The notes: generated from the sequence alone by a model not told the origin. Counted from the stretch's first letter, positions 1 through 5,666 are shown. The stretch: DNA of 7,364 nucleotides from an uncultured Hippea sp. (GCA_913009315.1 CAJVZA010000073.1:1-7364), one strand, 5' to 3'. Made by a program: numbers and translations.

Positions 1-75
1 TCTTTTCTTTTTTTTTTAATGATACGGCGACCACCGAGATCTACACTCTTTCCCTACACGACGCTCTTCCGATCT
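1..75 (+). other. Illumina P5 adapter with T-run (non-genomic contamination)
   Basis: Positions 18-75 match all 58 bases of the Illumina TruSeq universal (P5) adapter, from AATGATACGGCGACCACCGA to its end ACGCTCTTCCGATCT. They are preceded by exactly ten T (8-17), which matches the T10 spacer of the P5 oligo grafted on flow cells, and by seven bases of T-rich noise. The match is from memory of the adapter sequence and is essentially exact. This stretch is not part of the organism's genome. Read on the minus strand it gives the tail IGRASCRERV, a familiar artefact in protein databases. The genomic sequence begins at position 76. Confidence 0.98.
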
Positions 76-604
76 GCAGATATCCATCTTTCTGAAGTCT
101 GCTGAATGTTTCCCTGAACTGACCTTTTTTGTTTCTTATTATAGGTGAAATAGTGAACCGCTCATTCAATCCGATGGTTTTGTCTATTTGGCCTATCATC
201 TCATCAATACTTAAAGATGAAAGCGGCTGACCGCAATTATAACAGTGTGCCGTTGCCGTTCGGGTATAGAGCATTCTCAGATAATCATAAATTTCGGTAA
301 CCGTACCTACAATAGAGCGCGGATTGTTTGAAACGGTCTGCTGCTTTATTGCAATCGAAGGAGATAGTCCTTCGATCTTTTCTACATTCGGTTTTTTTAT
401 TTTGCCAAGAAATTGTCGGGCGTACGATGAGAGCGACTCAAGATATTTTCTCTGTCCCTCGGCATAAAGAACATCAAATGCGAGCGACGATTTACCTGAT
501 CCTGACGGTCCTGTTATAACAGTGAGGGCTTCTTTCGGAATCTCGACCGACACGGACTTTAGATTATGTTCGGAAGCTCCTACAATTTTAATTTTTCTTT
601 TCAT
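76..604 (-). CDS. uvrA: UvrA, excinuclease ABC subunit A, N-terminal fragment (cut at contig end)
   Basis: UvrA is the ATP-driven damage-recognition subunit of the cytoplasmic UvrABC nucleotide-excision repair complex. Only the first 176 of the family's roughly 940 residues are genomic. The open frame continues 11 more residues (to position 41), but these are translated adapter. Visible marks are the start MKRKIKIVGASEHNLK, typical of UvrA; the first Walker A motif GPSGSGKSS (residues 32-40); the following segment FDVLYAEGQRKYLESLSSYARQFL; SIAIKQQTVSNNPRS(I)VGTVTEIYDYLR leading into the insertion region; and CYNCG (about residues 121-125), the CxxC pair that starts a zinc-binding region. The gene is divergent from the radical SAM gene with only 28 bases between the start codons, and no clear Shine-Dalgarno sequence is visible. 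The truncation is a contig-end effect, not evidence of a pseudogene. Confidence 0.96.
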
Positions 605-632
605 TTAAGCAAAAAAGATTATAGTATATTTT
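605..632. promoter_or_regulatory. Short divergent intergenic region, possible uvrA -10 box
   Basis: The 28 bases between the two divergent start codons must carry, or overlap, the start signals of both genes. A perfect TATAAT lies on the minus strand at 618-623, about 13 bases upstream of the uvrA ATG, which would give a very short leader. No good -35 hexamer stands 17 bases behind it (TTTTCT at 641-646 is poor). On the plus strand the A/T-rich TATAGTATATTTT sits directly before the radical SAM ATG, without a Shine-Dalgarno sequence. No LexA-type box was recognised. This is a weak call. Confidence 0.3.
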
Positions 633-1577
633 ATGCTAAAAGAAAAGGATTATGATTATCTGTTTGGACCGGTACCTTCAAGAAGACTCGGAAGATCATT
701 GGGAGTAAATCTCGTTCCCAAAAAGATATGCAGTTATGATTGCGTTTATTGTGAAGTCGGTTCAACTGTAATTACAACCGTTGAGAGAAAAGAATATATT
801 GAATTGCAAAAATTGTTAAGCGAGATAGAAGAATTTACAGCCCGCAACAGGGAAATTGATGTAATTACGCTTACCGGTGCAGGAGAACCTACATTAAATA
901 GCTGCATAGGCAGCTTAATTAAAGCAATTAAAAAAATTATTACAGATATTCCTGTTGCCGTTCTGACGAATGGATCGCTTCTGTATCTTCAGGATGTAAA
1001 AGAATCCCTGCTTGATGCCGATATAGTGATTCCATCTGTGGACAGCGTGAATGAGAAAGATTTTTTTATGGTTGATAAACCGGATAGGCATATTAGCCTC
1101 GGAAAGGTTCTGACCGGAATCAAAGAGTTTTCGTACCTTTATAAGGGAAAGTTATGGCTTGAGATTTTGATGGTTAAGGATTTTAATGACAGCAGCGAAA
1201 GCATAAAAAAGCTTGGAATGTGGGCATCAACAGTGAGAGCTGATAAACTTCAGCTTGGCACCATTATAAGACCTCCCGTTAAGAATGTGAGTCCGGTATC
1301 ATTTGAACAACTGAAAAGAATTAAGCGCAGTCTCGAATCATTTTTGAGCTATCCGGTTGAAATTACGGGTGAATTTGAGAGTGAATCGAAATGTGAAAGA
1401 ATCTCGCAAAATGCACTTTTGTCAAGCTGCAATATGAGACCTCTTACAAAAGATGATATTATAGATATCTATGGAAGGAGCGACGATTTGGATGATACGA
1501 TTTTTGAGCTTCTCAGGGAAGGGAAACTTCAGGAGAGAAATTTTGGCAATAAACGATTTTTTGTAGCATCAAAATGA
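633..1577 (+). CDS. Radical SAM protein, COG0731 (wyosine-synthetase-like) family
   Basis: This 314-residue cytoplasmic radical SAM enzyme should bind a 4Fe-4S cluster and cleave S-adenosylmethionine; its substrate is unknown. The N-terminus FGPVPSRRLGRSLGVNLVP is characteristic of the bacterial branch of COG0731, related to archaeal Taw1. The cluster motif is CSYDCVYC with C33, C37 and C40, followed by the SAM-binding GAGEPT (residues 82-87) and LTNGSLL (about 111-117). The last 45 residues (RPLTKDDIIDIYG to the end) look like a small winged-helix domain, usual in this branch. It is not MoaA: it lacks the second C-terminal cysteine cluster and the terminal GG. The stop codon overlaps the moaD start by ATGA, so the two are probably translationally coupled, which suggests a role near molybdopterin metabolism. 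That role is inference. Bacteria do not make wybutosine, so the family name should not be taken as a function. Confidence 0.9.
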   Translation: MLKEKDYDYLFGPVPSRRLGRSLGVNLVPKKICSYDCVYCEVGSTVITTVERKEYIELQKLLSEIEEFTARNREIDVITLTGAGEPTLNSCIGSLIKAIKKIITDIPVAVLTNGSLLYLQDVKESLLDADIVIPSVDSVNEKDFFMVDKPDRHISLGKVLTGIKEFSYLYKGKLWLEILMVKDFNDSSESIKKLGMWASTVRADKLQLGTIIRPPVKNVSPVSFEQLKRIKRSLESFLSYPVEITGEFESESKCERISQNALLSSCNMRPLTKDDIIDIYGRSDDLDDTIFELLREGKLQERNFGNKRFFVASK

Positions 1578-1816
1578 AGGTCATAGTCTTTTACTTTGCC
1601 GCCATCAAAGATATAATCGGCATCGATTCGGAATCAATAGATCTTAAAGAATCGACCGACACCGATTGTTTAAAGATGCTGTTATCGGAAAAATATCCTT
1701 CGGCAAGGCGATATTTTGAAAATTCGAGAGTTGCGGTCAATTATGAGTATTGTGAAAACAAGGTACTAAAAAATAACGATGAGGTTGCATTTATACTTCC
1801 GGTTAGCGGAGGATAG
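1574..1816 (+). CDS. moaD: MoaD, molybdopterin synthase sulfur-carrier subunit
   Basis: MoaD is the small ubiquitin-like subunit of molybdopterin synthase. Its C-terminal Gly-Gly is adenylated by MoeB and converted to a thiocarboxylate, which donates sulfur to cyclic pyranopterin monophosphate in MoaE. The 80-residue length is normal. The beta-grasp opening MKVIVFYFAAIKDIIG and the C-terminus EVAFILPVSGG match the family closely, and the intact GG tail marks it as an active sulfur carrier. The start codon lies inside the ATGA overlap with the radical SAM gene, with no ribosome-binding site of its own visible, so translation is probably coupled. Its partner moaE is 0.9 kb downstream on the same strand, separated by a metal-binding-protein gene. 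A general ThiS-like carrier is the main alternative, but the presence of MoaE favours MoaD. Confidence 0.93.
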   Translation: MKVIVFYFAAIKDIIGIDSESIDLKESTDTDCLKMLLSEKYPSARRYFENSRVAVNYEYCENKVLKNNDEVAFILPVSGG

Positions 1817-1862
1817 GGTTATATAAAATCAATTATATTCAAAAAACAGCCAACGCAGCAGT

Positions 1863-2714
1863 GTGATGCAGAGGAGAGAATTTTTTAAAAGACTGATTTC
1901 GATGACGGCTGTCGGCATATTGCCGGATGCAAAGAATTTGATTGCATGCAGCATATGGCCGCTCTATTTAATTACAAAAGAAATTGTTGACGTAAGTCAA
2001 TTTGAAATTAAAACTATTGTGCCGCAATGGAAAGATCCTCACGATTATGTTCTTAAACCGAAAGATAAGTTAATGCTTGACAACGCTTCATTATTTTTTG
2101 AGATAGGATTGGGGATTGAAAAAAATATGAAATCAAAAAAAAGTATTGTACTATCCGAAAATTATCCTAATCTCATAGGAAGGCATAGAGTTGGAAACAT
2201 AGTAATTGCAAATCCTCATATCTGGCTTGATCCGGTGATTGTAAAAAATTATATTTTGCCCGGTATATTGAATGTTTTGGTCAAAAAATATCCCTCGGTT
2301 GTAAGTATAAAAAAAGTGAAGGGGTTCAAAGAGCGATTGAGTGAAATGAACAAGAGATTTGAGACTGATTTGGCTGCCGTAAAGTCGGTTCCTTTTATAA
2401 CGGAGGAAGGAGCATTTGATTATTTTGTCAGACGTTATCATCTTAATCTTGCAGGCAGCGTAGAACGGGATAAAAGTAAGGCCGGATCGAACATCAGATG
2501 GCTTTATAATCTATCCGGTATAATAAAAAGGCAAAATGTGCATGTTTTATTTATACATGCGGCGAGCTCCATTGAACCGTTTAGAATTTTTGTGGAGGAT
2601 TACGGACTTAAGATATACAGACTCCATCCTCTCGGGTATGGACAAAGCAGCTACAAATCAATGATGTATGGTAATGAAAGGACGATTTTAAAGGTATTAA
2701 AGAAATGGACATAA
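1863..2714 (+). CDS. ZnuA/TroA-like metal-binding protein with altered ligand set and Tat-like leader
   Basis: This 283-residue protein resembles the periplasmic substrate-binding proteins of zinc/manganese ABC transporters (TroA/ZnuA, cluster A-I). The leader MMQRREFFKRL has a twin-arginine pattern (R4 R5 x F F K) followed by a short hydrophobic stretch; Sec proteins of this family normally lack it. Family segments are SIWPLY (30-35), PHDYVLKP with H60, NASLFFEIGLGIE, PHIWLDP with H119, FITEEGAFDYFVRRYHL and RLHPLGYG. In classical members the third ligand is the His of a 'HDAFGYF'-like segment and the fourth an Asp/Glu before 'PLG'. Here these are E182 and H255, so His and acid appear exchanged. 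No permease or ATPase gene is adjacent. The gene lies between moaD and moaE. It begins with GTG at 1863 immediately followed by ATG at 1866, and either could be used; no strong Shine-Dalgarno is seen. The metal and role are unknown: orphan import receptor, metal chaperone, or a protein for a periplasmic metalloenzyme. Confidence 0.82.
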   Translation: MMQRREFFKRLISMTAVGILPDAKNLIACSIWPLYLITKEIVDVSQFEIKTIVPQWKDPHDYVLKPKDKLMLDNASLFFEIGLGIEKNMKSKKSIVLSENYPNLIGRHRVGNIVIANPHIWLDPVIVKNYILPGILNVLVKKYPSVVSIKKVKGFKERLSEMNKRFETDLAAVKSVPFITEEGAFDYFVRRYHLNLAGSVERDKSKAGSNIRWLYNLSGIIKRQNVHVLFIHAASSIEPFRIFVEDYGLKIYRLHPLGYGQSSYKSMMYGNERTILKVLKKWT

Positions 2715-2743
2715 CGAAATGAGAGAGGAGCATTATCGAAAAT

Positions 2744-2750
2744 GAGGGAG
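2744..2750 (+). promoter_or_regulatory. Shine-Dalgarno sequence deciding the moaE start
   Basis: GAGGGAG ends six bases before the ATG at 2757, an ideal spacing. An upstream in-frame ATG at 2742 would itself overlap this site. A second purine stretch, GAGAGAGGAG (2721-2730), stands 11 bases before 2742, so the longer start is possible but less favoured. Confidence 0.6.
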
Positions 2751-2756
2751 ATGCAG

Positions 2757-3197
2757 ATGATTAAAGTGACAAAAGAGAGATTGACCTCTGCGGCAATAGC
2801 AGCAATCTATGATGAGGTTAAAAAAGATGCCGCCGGAGCAGTGCTCATATTTGTCGGAACGGTAAGAAATTGCACTAAAGGCAAAACGGTTTTATCGATA
2901 GAATATGAATGTTATGAAAAAATGGCCGCCGCTCAACTTCAAAAAATCGCCGACGAGGCTGAGCATCGGTGGAAATTATCGGCTTTAAAAATAGTACATA
3001 GATACGGAAAACTTGAACCCGGAGAGATATCCGTGATTATTGCTCTTTCCTGTGTTCATCGAAAAGAAGCTTACGAAGCATCCGAATTTATTATAGATAC
3101 TATCAAACGATCTGTTCCAATCTGGAAACGTGAAAAATTTGATGACGGAACAGTTGAGTTCGGAAAATCCGAATATAATATGGAATTATCATGGTAG
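2757..3197 (+). CDS. moaE: MoaE, molybdopterin synthase catalytic subunit
   Basis: MoaE is the large subunit of molybdopterin synthase. As an (MoaD)2(MoaE)2 heterotetramer in the cytoplasm it inserts two sulfurs into cyclic pyranopterin monophosphate to make molybdopterin. The 146-residue product (151 if started at 2742) has the family blocks in order: GAVLIFVGTVRN with the anion-binding Arg, IEYECYEKMA, RWKLSALKIVHRYGKLEPGEISVIIALSCVHRKEAYEAS, and VPIWKREKF holding the conserved active-site lysines. The 2757 start is preferred because of its Shine-Dalgarno sequence and because MoaE proteins commonly begin close to MIKVT. The stop overlaps the next gene by seven bases (ATGGTAG), indicating translational coupling to the thioredoxin-like protein. 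All key residues appear present, so the enzyme should be functional with the MoaD encoded upstream. Confidence 0.95.
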   Translation: MIKVTKERLTSAAIAAIYDEVKKDAAGAVLIFVGTVRNCTKGKTVLSIEYECYEKMAAAQLQKIADEAEHRWKLSALKIVHRYGKLEPGEISVIIALSCVHRKEAYEASEFIIDTIKRSVPIWKREKFDDGTVEFGKSEYNMELSW

Positions 3198-3505
3198 AAG
3201 AACTTACGGCAGAAAATATAGATGAAAGGATAGCTGAAAACAGACTAATGTTCATCTATTTTTATGCCGTGCCATGCGAAAGCTGCGAGTTTATGAATCC
3301 TGTAATTGAAAAGCTTTCACAAATTTTTACGAATATTCCATTTGCGAGAATAAATATTGTTGAATATCTTGATGTTTTTGATAAATATGATATAGTTAAT
3401 ACGCCCACTATGATTTTTTTTAGAAATGGAAAAGAAGCTTGGAATGGAATAGGTCAACTTACATTAGATGCTATACTTTTTCAAATAAAGCGTTATATTG
3501 AATAA
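3191..3505 (+). CDS. Thioredoxin-like protein with CESC active site
   Basis: This 104-residue protein has a full-length thioredoxin fold and no signal peptide, so it is presumably cytoplasmic. The active-site segment is FIYFYAVPCESCEFMNPVIEKL, giving C29-E-S-C32. The Trp and the Gly-Pro of the classical WCGPC are replaced, so its redox potential and partners probably differ from housekeeping thioredoxin. The cis-proline loop is present (NTPT, P72), followed by MIFFRNGKEAWNGIGQLT, the usual beta4-beta5 region. The start ATG lies within the last seven bases of moaE, so the two genes are likely co-translated, and the cytochrome gene begins 22 bases after its stop. The role could be thiol reduction linked to cofactor sulfur transfer or to apocytochrome maturation. 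The sequence does not decide between these. Confidence 0.87.
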   Translation: MVEELTAENIDERIAENRLMFIYFYAVPCESCEFMNPVIEKLSQIFTNIPFARINIVEYLDVFDKYDIVNTPTMIFFRNGKEAWNGIGQLTLDAILFQIKRYIE

Positions 3506-3517
3506 AAATAAAAATGT

Positions 3518-3522
3518 GGAGG
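3518..3522 (+). promoter_or_regulatory. Shine-Dalgarno GGAGG of the monoheme cytochrome gene
   Basis: GGAGG stands five bases before the ATG at 3528. It decides the start against an in-frame TTG at 3498, which would add ten polar residues (MNKNKNVEVF) in front of a standard Sec signal peptide and would overlap the thioredoxin-like gene. Confidence 0.85.
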
Positions 3523-3527
3523 TTTTT

Positions 3528-3812
3528 ATGAAGAAGATTTTCGGTTTTGTAGCAATTGCTGCAGTTTTGGGTTTTGCGGGATTTAGCGTTCAGGCACATG
3601 CAGCGACCGGCAAAACATTATATCAGACAAGCTGTGCAGCATGTCATGGAGCTAACGCAACAGGCGGTGTCGGTCCTAATATTGTCGGTAGAAGTGCGAA
3701 GAATGTAGCAGATGCGATAAAGGATGTTCCTATGATGGCTGGATTAAAGGGAACTATTACAAATGCTGATGAAAAAGCAATTGGTGATTATCTACAATCG
3801 CTAAAAAAATAA
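3528..3812 (+). CDS. Small periplasmic monoheme cytochrome c (class I)
   Basis: This 94-residue precursor has a clear Sec signal peptide: KK at residues 2-3, hydrophobic core FGFVAIAAVLGFAGF, and a likely cut after AHA (residue 25). The mature protein is only about 69 residues. It carries one c-type heme site, CAACH (36-40, His40 as proximal ligand), then GANATGGVGPNIVGR, typical of class I cytochromes. The motif VPMMAGLKG has M69/M70 as candidate distal Met ligand, and IGDYLQSLKK forms the C-terminal helix. It is probably a soluble periplasmic one-electron carrier for a redox enzyme. The gene follows the thioredoxin-like gene closely and precedes a longer cytochrome whose first domain is a near copy, which marks a tandem duplication. 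No partner oxidoreductase is in the window. Confidence 0.92.
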   Translation: MKKIFGFVAIAAVLGFAGFSVQAHAATGKTLYQTSCAACHGANATGGVGPNIVGRSAKNVADAIKDVPMMAGLKGTITNADEKAIGDYLQSLKK

Positions 3813-3880
3813 TTACATACACTATGAATATCTGTCTTTTTTGTGCAGCGTACGACATAAAAAATATTAGATTCTGAGTT

Positions 3881-3886
3881 AGGGGA
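3881..3886 (+). promoter_or_regulatory. Shine-Dalgarno AGGGGA of the diheme cytochrome gene
   Basis: AGGGGA lies four bases before the ATG at 3891 and supports that start. The 78 bases between the two cytochrome genes show no convincing terminator hairpin, so read-through from the first cytochrome gene is likely. Confidence 0.65.
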
Positions 3887-3890
3887 ATTC

Positions 3891-4553
3891 ATGAGAAGAT
3901 TACTTATGATAATAACAGTATTATCGATCTTCGGTTTTGCGGGATTTAGCGTTCAGGCAAATGCAGCAACCGACAAAGCATTATATCGGGCAAATTGTGC
4001 AGCATGCCATGGAGCTAACGCAACAGGCGGCATTGGACCTAACATAGTTGGAAGAAATGCAAAGGATGTGACATACGCACTAAACAATGTTCCTATGATG
4101 ATGTCATTCAAAGGCAGTATAACAAAAAGTGATGTTGATAATATTGGGAAATATCTGAGCTTGTTAGGCAGCAGTAAAATGAGAAAAAAAGAGAACAGCA
4201 AAGCTAATAATATGATTATGAAGAAATCTTCCGCCGTAATCTTGAAAACAGAGAAAGCAGCTATAGCTATGGGCAGAAGACTGTTCAAAGATTCCTCACT
4301 GGGAACAAACGGCAAATCGTGCAACTCATGTCACATAAATATGGGAAGATCTTATAAAAGAGGTCCAATGGGAGCAATGAATTTCTTCAGCAAAGAGAAA
4401 TATCCTCGCTATTTTATGATGGCAAAAAAGGTTATGTCGCTGGATCAGATTATCAATACCTGTGTAAAAATGGCACTGAAGGGTAAGCCGCTGAAGTGGA
4501 ATGATCCGAAACTTACAGCACTTAATGCGTATATTTCAAGTTTGCGCAAATAA
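3891..4553 (+). CDS. Diheme cytochrome c: duplicated class I domain fused to a SoxA/TsdA-like domain
   Basis: This 220-residue periplasmic protein has a Sec signal peptide (residues 1-25, cut after ANA). Domain 1 (26-92) closely repeats the preceding cytochrome: CAACH at 36-40, GPNIVGR, VPMMM (69-71) and KGSIT. A lysine- and Met-rich linker (about 94-120, MRKKENSKANNMIMKK) leads to domain 2 (about 121-220): GRRLFKDSSLGTNGKSC, the heme site CNSCH (144-148), then IINTCVKMALKGKPLKWNDPKLTALNAYISSL. That C-terminal pattern is typical of the SoxA/TsdA-like and related cytochrome domains, with C191 and M194 as candidate distal ligands. It is likely an electron-transfer protein joining two hemes. Thiosulfate dehydrogenase activity is possible only by resemblance and is not claimed. 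The gene ends 18 bases from the end of the convergent fdhD gene. Confidence 0.88.
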   Translation: MRRLLMIITVLSIFGFAGFSVQANAATDKALYRANCAACHGANATGGIGPNIVGRNAKDVTYALNNVPMMMSFKGSITKSDVDNIGKYLSLLGSSKMRKKENSKANNMIMKKSSAVILKTEKAAIAMGRRLFKDSSLGTNGKSCNSCHINMGRSYKRGPMGAMNFFSKEKYPRYFMMAKKVMSLDQIINTCVKMALKGKPLKWNDPKLTALNAYISSLRK

Positions 4554-4571
4554 AAATTTCAGATATATTGA

Positions 4572-5354
4572 CTATCCTGCAGTTTTGTAAATGATACGGT
4601 CCGGGCGATTGAAAATGTTCAGCCGCCCGGGTCTTGCGTAAGATATCAACGTTATATCTGACTTCCTTGCAATCTCGATACCTAATGTTGAAGGTGCATT
4701 TCTACTAATAAGTATTGGGATACCGATTCTGGCGGTATACGCAACCATCTCTGAGGTCAATCTGCCTGTTGTATAGAGGGCGCCTTCCGGGATAATTCCG
4801 TTCATCAGGAGTTCTCCGATGATTTTGTTTACTGCGTTGTGTCTTCCTACATCTGCCGCAAATCCCAATAATGATCCATTCGACATAAAACCCGCTATAT
4901 GCACGCCATGCGTTTTCATTGTGAGATTTAGTCCTTGCAATGTAGTTTCCTTTATGAGTTTGGTGCAATCATCCAAAGTAAGTTTGCACTCTGTGATACT
5001 TTTTTTTCTATTACCCTTGATTATTTCTTTTGAAATAGTGCCGCCTGAGCACCCTGATGTTATTATCGAGTCGCCCGGCTTCGGCTCTTTTACGGATTCA
5101 GCATATATAAATATAGATCCGTCCTCGCATACCCTTATAGAATCGATCTGACTGTATTTGTCAATATATCCCTGTGCATAAAGAAAGCCTATTGCAAACT
5201 CTTCAAGTTTTTCAGGCAGAACCATAGATGTTGCAATTTCAACTGCATTAAGCAATAAATTAAAGGGTCTCTCTTCAATAACCGATTCCTGCTTGTATTG
5301 TTTATCATTGCTTTTTATGACTACGCTTTCAATGGTTTTATATAGTTTTTTCAT
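4572..5354 (-). CDS. fdhD: FdhD, formate dehydrogenase accessory sulfurtransferase
   Basis: FdhD passes sulfur from a cysteine desulfurase (IscS in E. coli) to the molybdenum cofactor, forming the Mo=S ligand that formate dehydrogenase requires. The protein is 260 residues, a normal length. Family marks are ERPFNLLLN (28-36), the flexible active-site loop ITSGCSGG with C102, HGVHIAGF (149-156), ADVGRHNAVNK (167-177) for nucleotide/cofactor binding, and TTGRLTSEMV (195-204) followed by IGIPILISRNAPSTLGIEIA. The E. coli loop has two cysteines (CxxC); here only one is present, so transfer would use C102 alone. The gene converges on the cytochrome run. The nearest good Shine-Dalgarno (GAGGTG, 5374-5379 on the minus strand) is 19 bases from the ATG, unusually far. 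No longer in-frame start near that site was found. Confidence 0.93.
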   Translation of the reverse strand: MKKLYKTIESVVIKSNDKQYKQESVIEERPFNLLLNAVEIATSMVLPEKLEEFAIGFLYAQGYIDKYSQIDSIRVCEDGSIFIYAESVKEPKPGDSIITSGCSGGTISKEIIKGNRKKSITECKLTLDDCTKLIKETTLQGLNLTMKTHGVHIAGFMSNGSLLGFAADVGRHNAVNKIIGELLMNGIIPEGALYTTGRLTSEMVAYTARIGIPILISRNAPSTLGIEIARKSDITLISYARPGRLNIFNRPDRIIYKTAG

Positions 5355-5573
5355 TTTTATCCGGCACTTTTTTCACCTCATGCAGCTTTTTAAAGCAATT
5401 TAATACGAAAACGTTTACTGTTCAGTATAATGTCTGTTTCTAATTATTAAAGTGATTAACCGTCATTTTGAATTTTGGTCGCGTTTTTATCTTTATAAGA
5501 TATTTCTAATAATTCTATGCGTTTTGATTGTGGACTCAAGATGGTCATTTACGGATTAACAGAAGTGCCCTTA

Positions 5574-5587
5574 ACTAACCGGTTAGT
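5574..5587. repeat. Perfect 14-bp palindrome ACTAACCGGTTAGT
   Basis: The sequence is self-complementary over all 14 bases, as expected for a dimeric regulator site or as a repeat core. A near copy, ACTAACGGGTTAATT, occurs at 7312-7326, at the centre of the large palindrome at the contig end. Because both copies lie at similar distances from the shared degenerate repeat, a repeat core seems more likely than an operator. Confidence 0.5.
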
Positions 5588-5632
5588 ATCTCAAATTTTA
5601 ATTTTCGAAGCTCATCCTTTCTTTTTAACTTC

Positions 5633-5666
5633 TGTGTATCTGTTTATTGTGCGGTGGTCTCATGAT
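5633..5666 (+). repeat. Degenerate dispersed repeat, copy 1
   Basis: These 34 bases match 7235-7268 read on the opposite strand at 29 of 34 positions; the core GTGGTCTCAT is identical. The similarity may extend upstream in fragmentary form: both copies have a GTTAGT block 43-45 bases before the match and a CATxTAC block before that. The differences are not concentrated at third codon positions in either tested frame, so this looks like a decayed non-coding or pseudogene repeat. Confidence 0.6.

Noticed and set aside
41-75. Last 11 residues of the minus-strand uvrA frame (ending IGRASCRERV)
   Set aside because: They are translated sequencing adapter, not protein sequence of the organism; uvrA is cut at position 76.
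633-1577. Annotation of the radical SAM gene as moaA
   Set aside because: It has the COG0731 N-terminus and lacks the second C-terminal iron-sulfur cysteines and the C-terminal GG of MoaA, despite the moaD neighbour.
3953-4324. Minus-strand open frame of 123 codons
   Set aside because: It is opposite the diheme cytochrome gene, whose signal peptide, two heme sites and Shine-Dalgarno are clear; the reverse frame is a shadow.
4601-4630. Inverted repeat CCGGGCG...CGCCCGG as a bidirectional terminator for fdhD and the cytochrome run
   Set aside because: It lies inside the fdhD coding region (two Arg-Pro stretches), has a 16-base loop and no T-run, so it is probably a by-product of the protein sequence.
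4819-5151. Plus-strand open frame opposite fdhD
   Set aside because: fdhD family motifs run continuously on the minus strand; the plus-strand frame has no start signal or family features.
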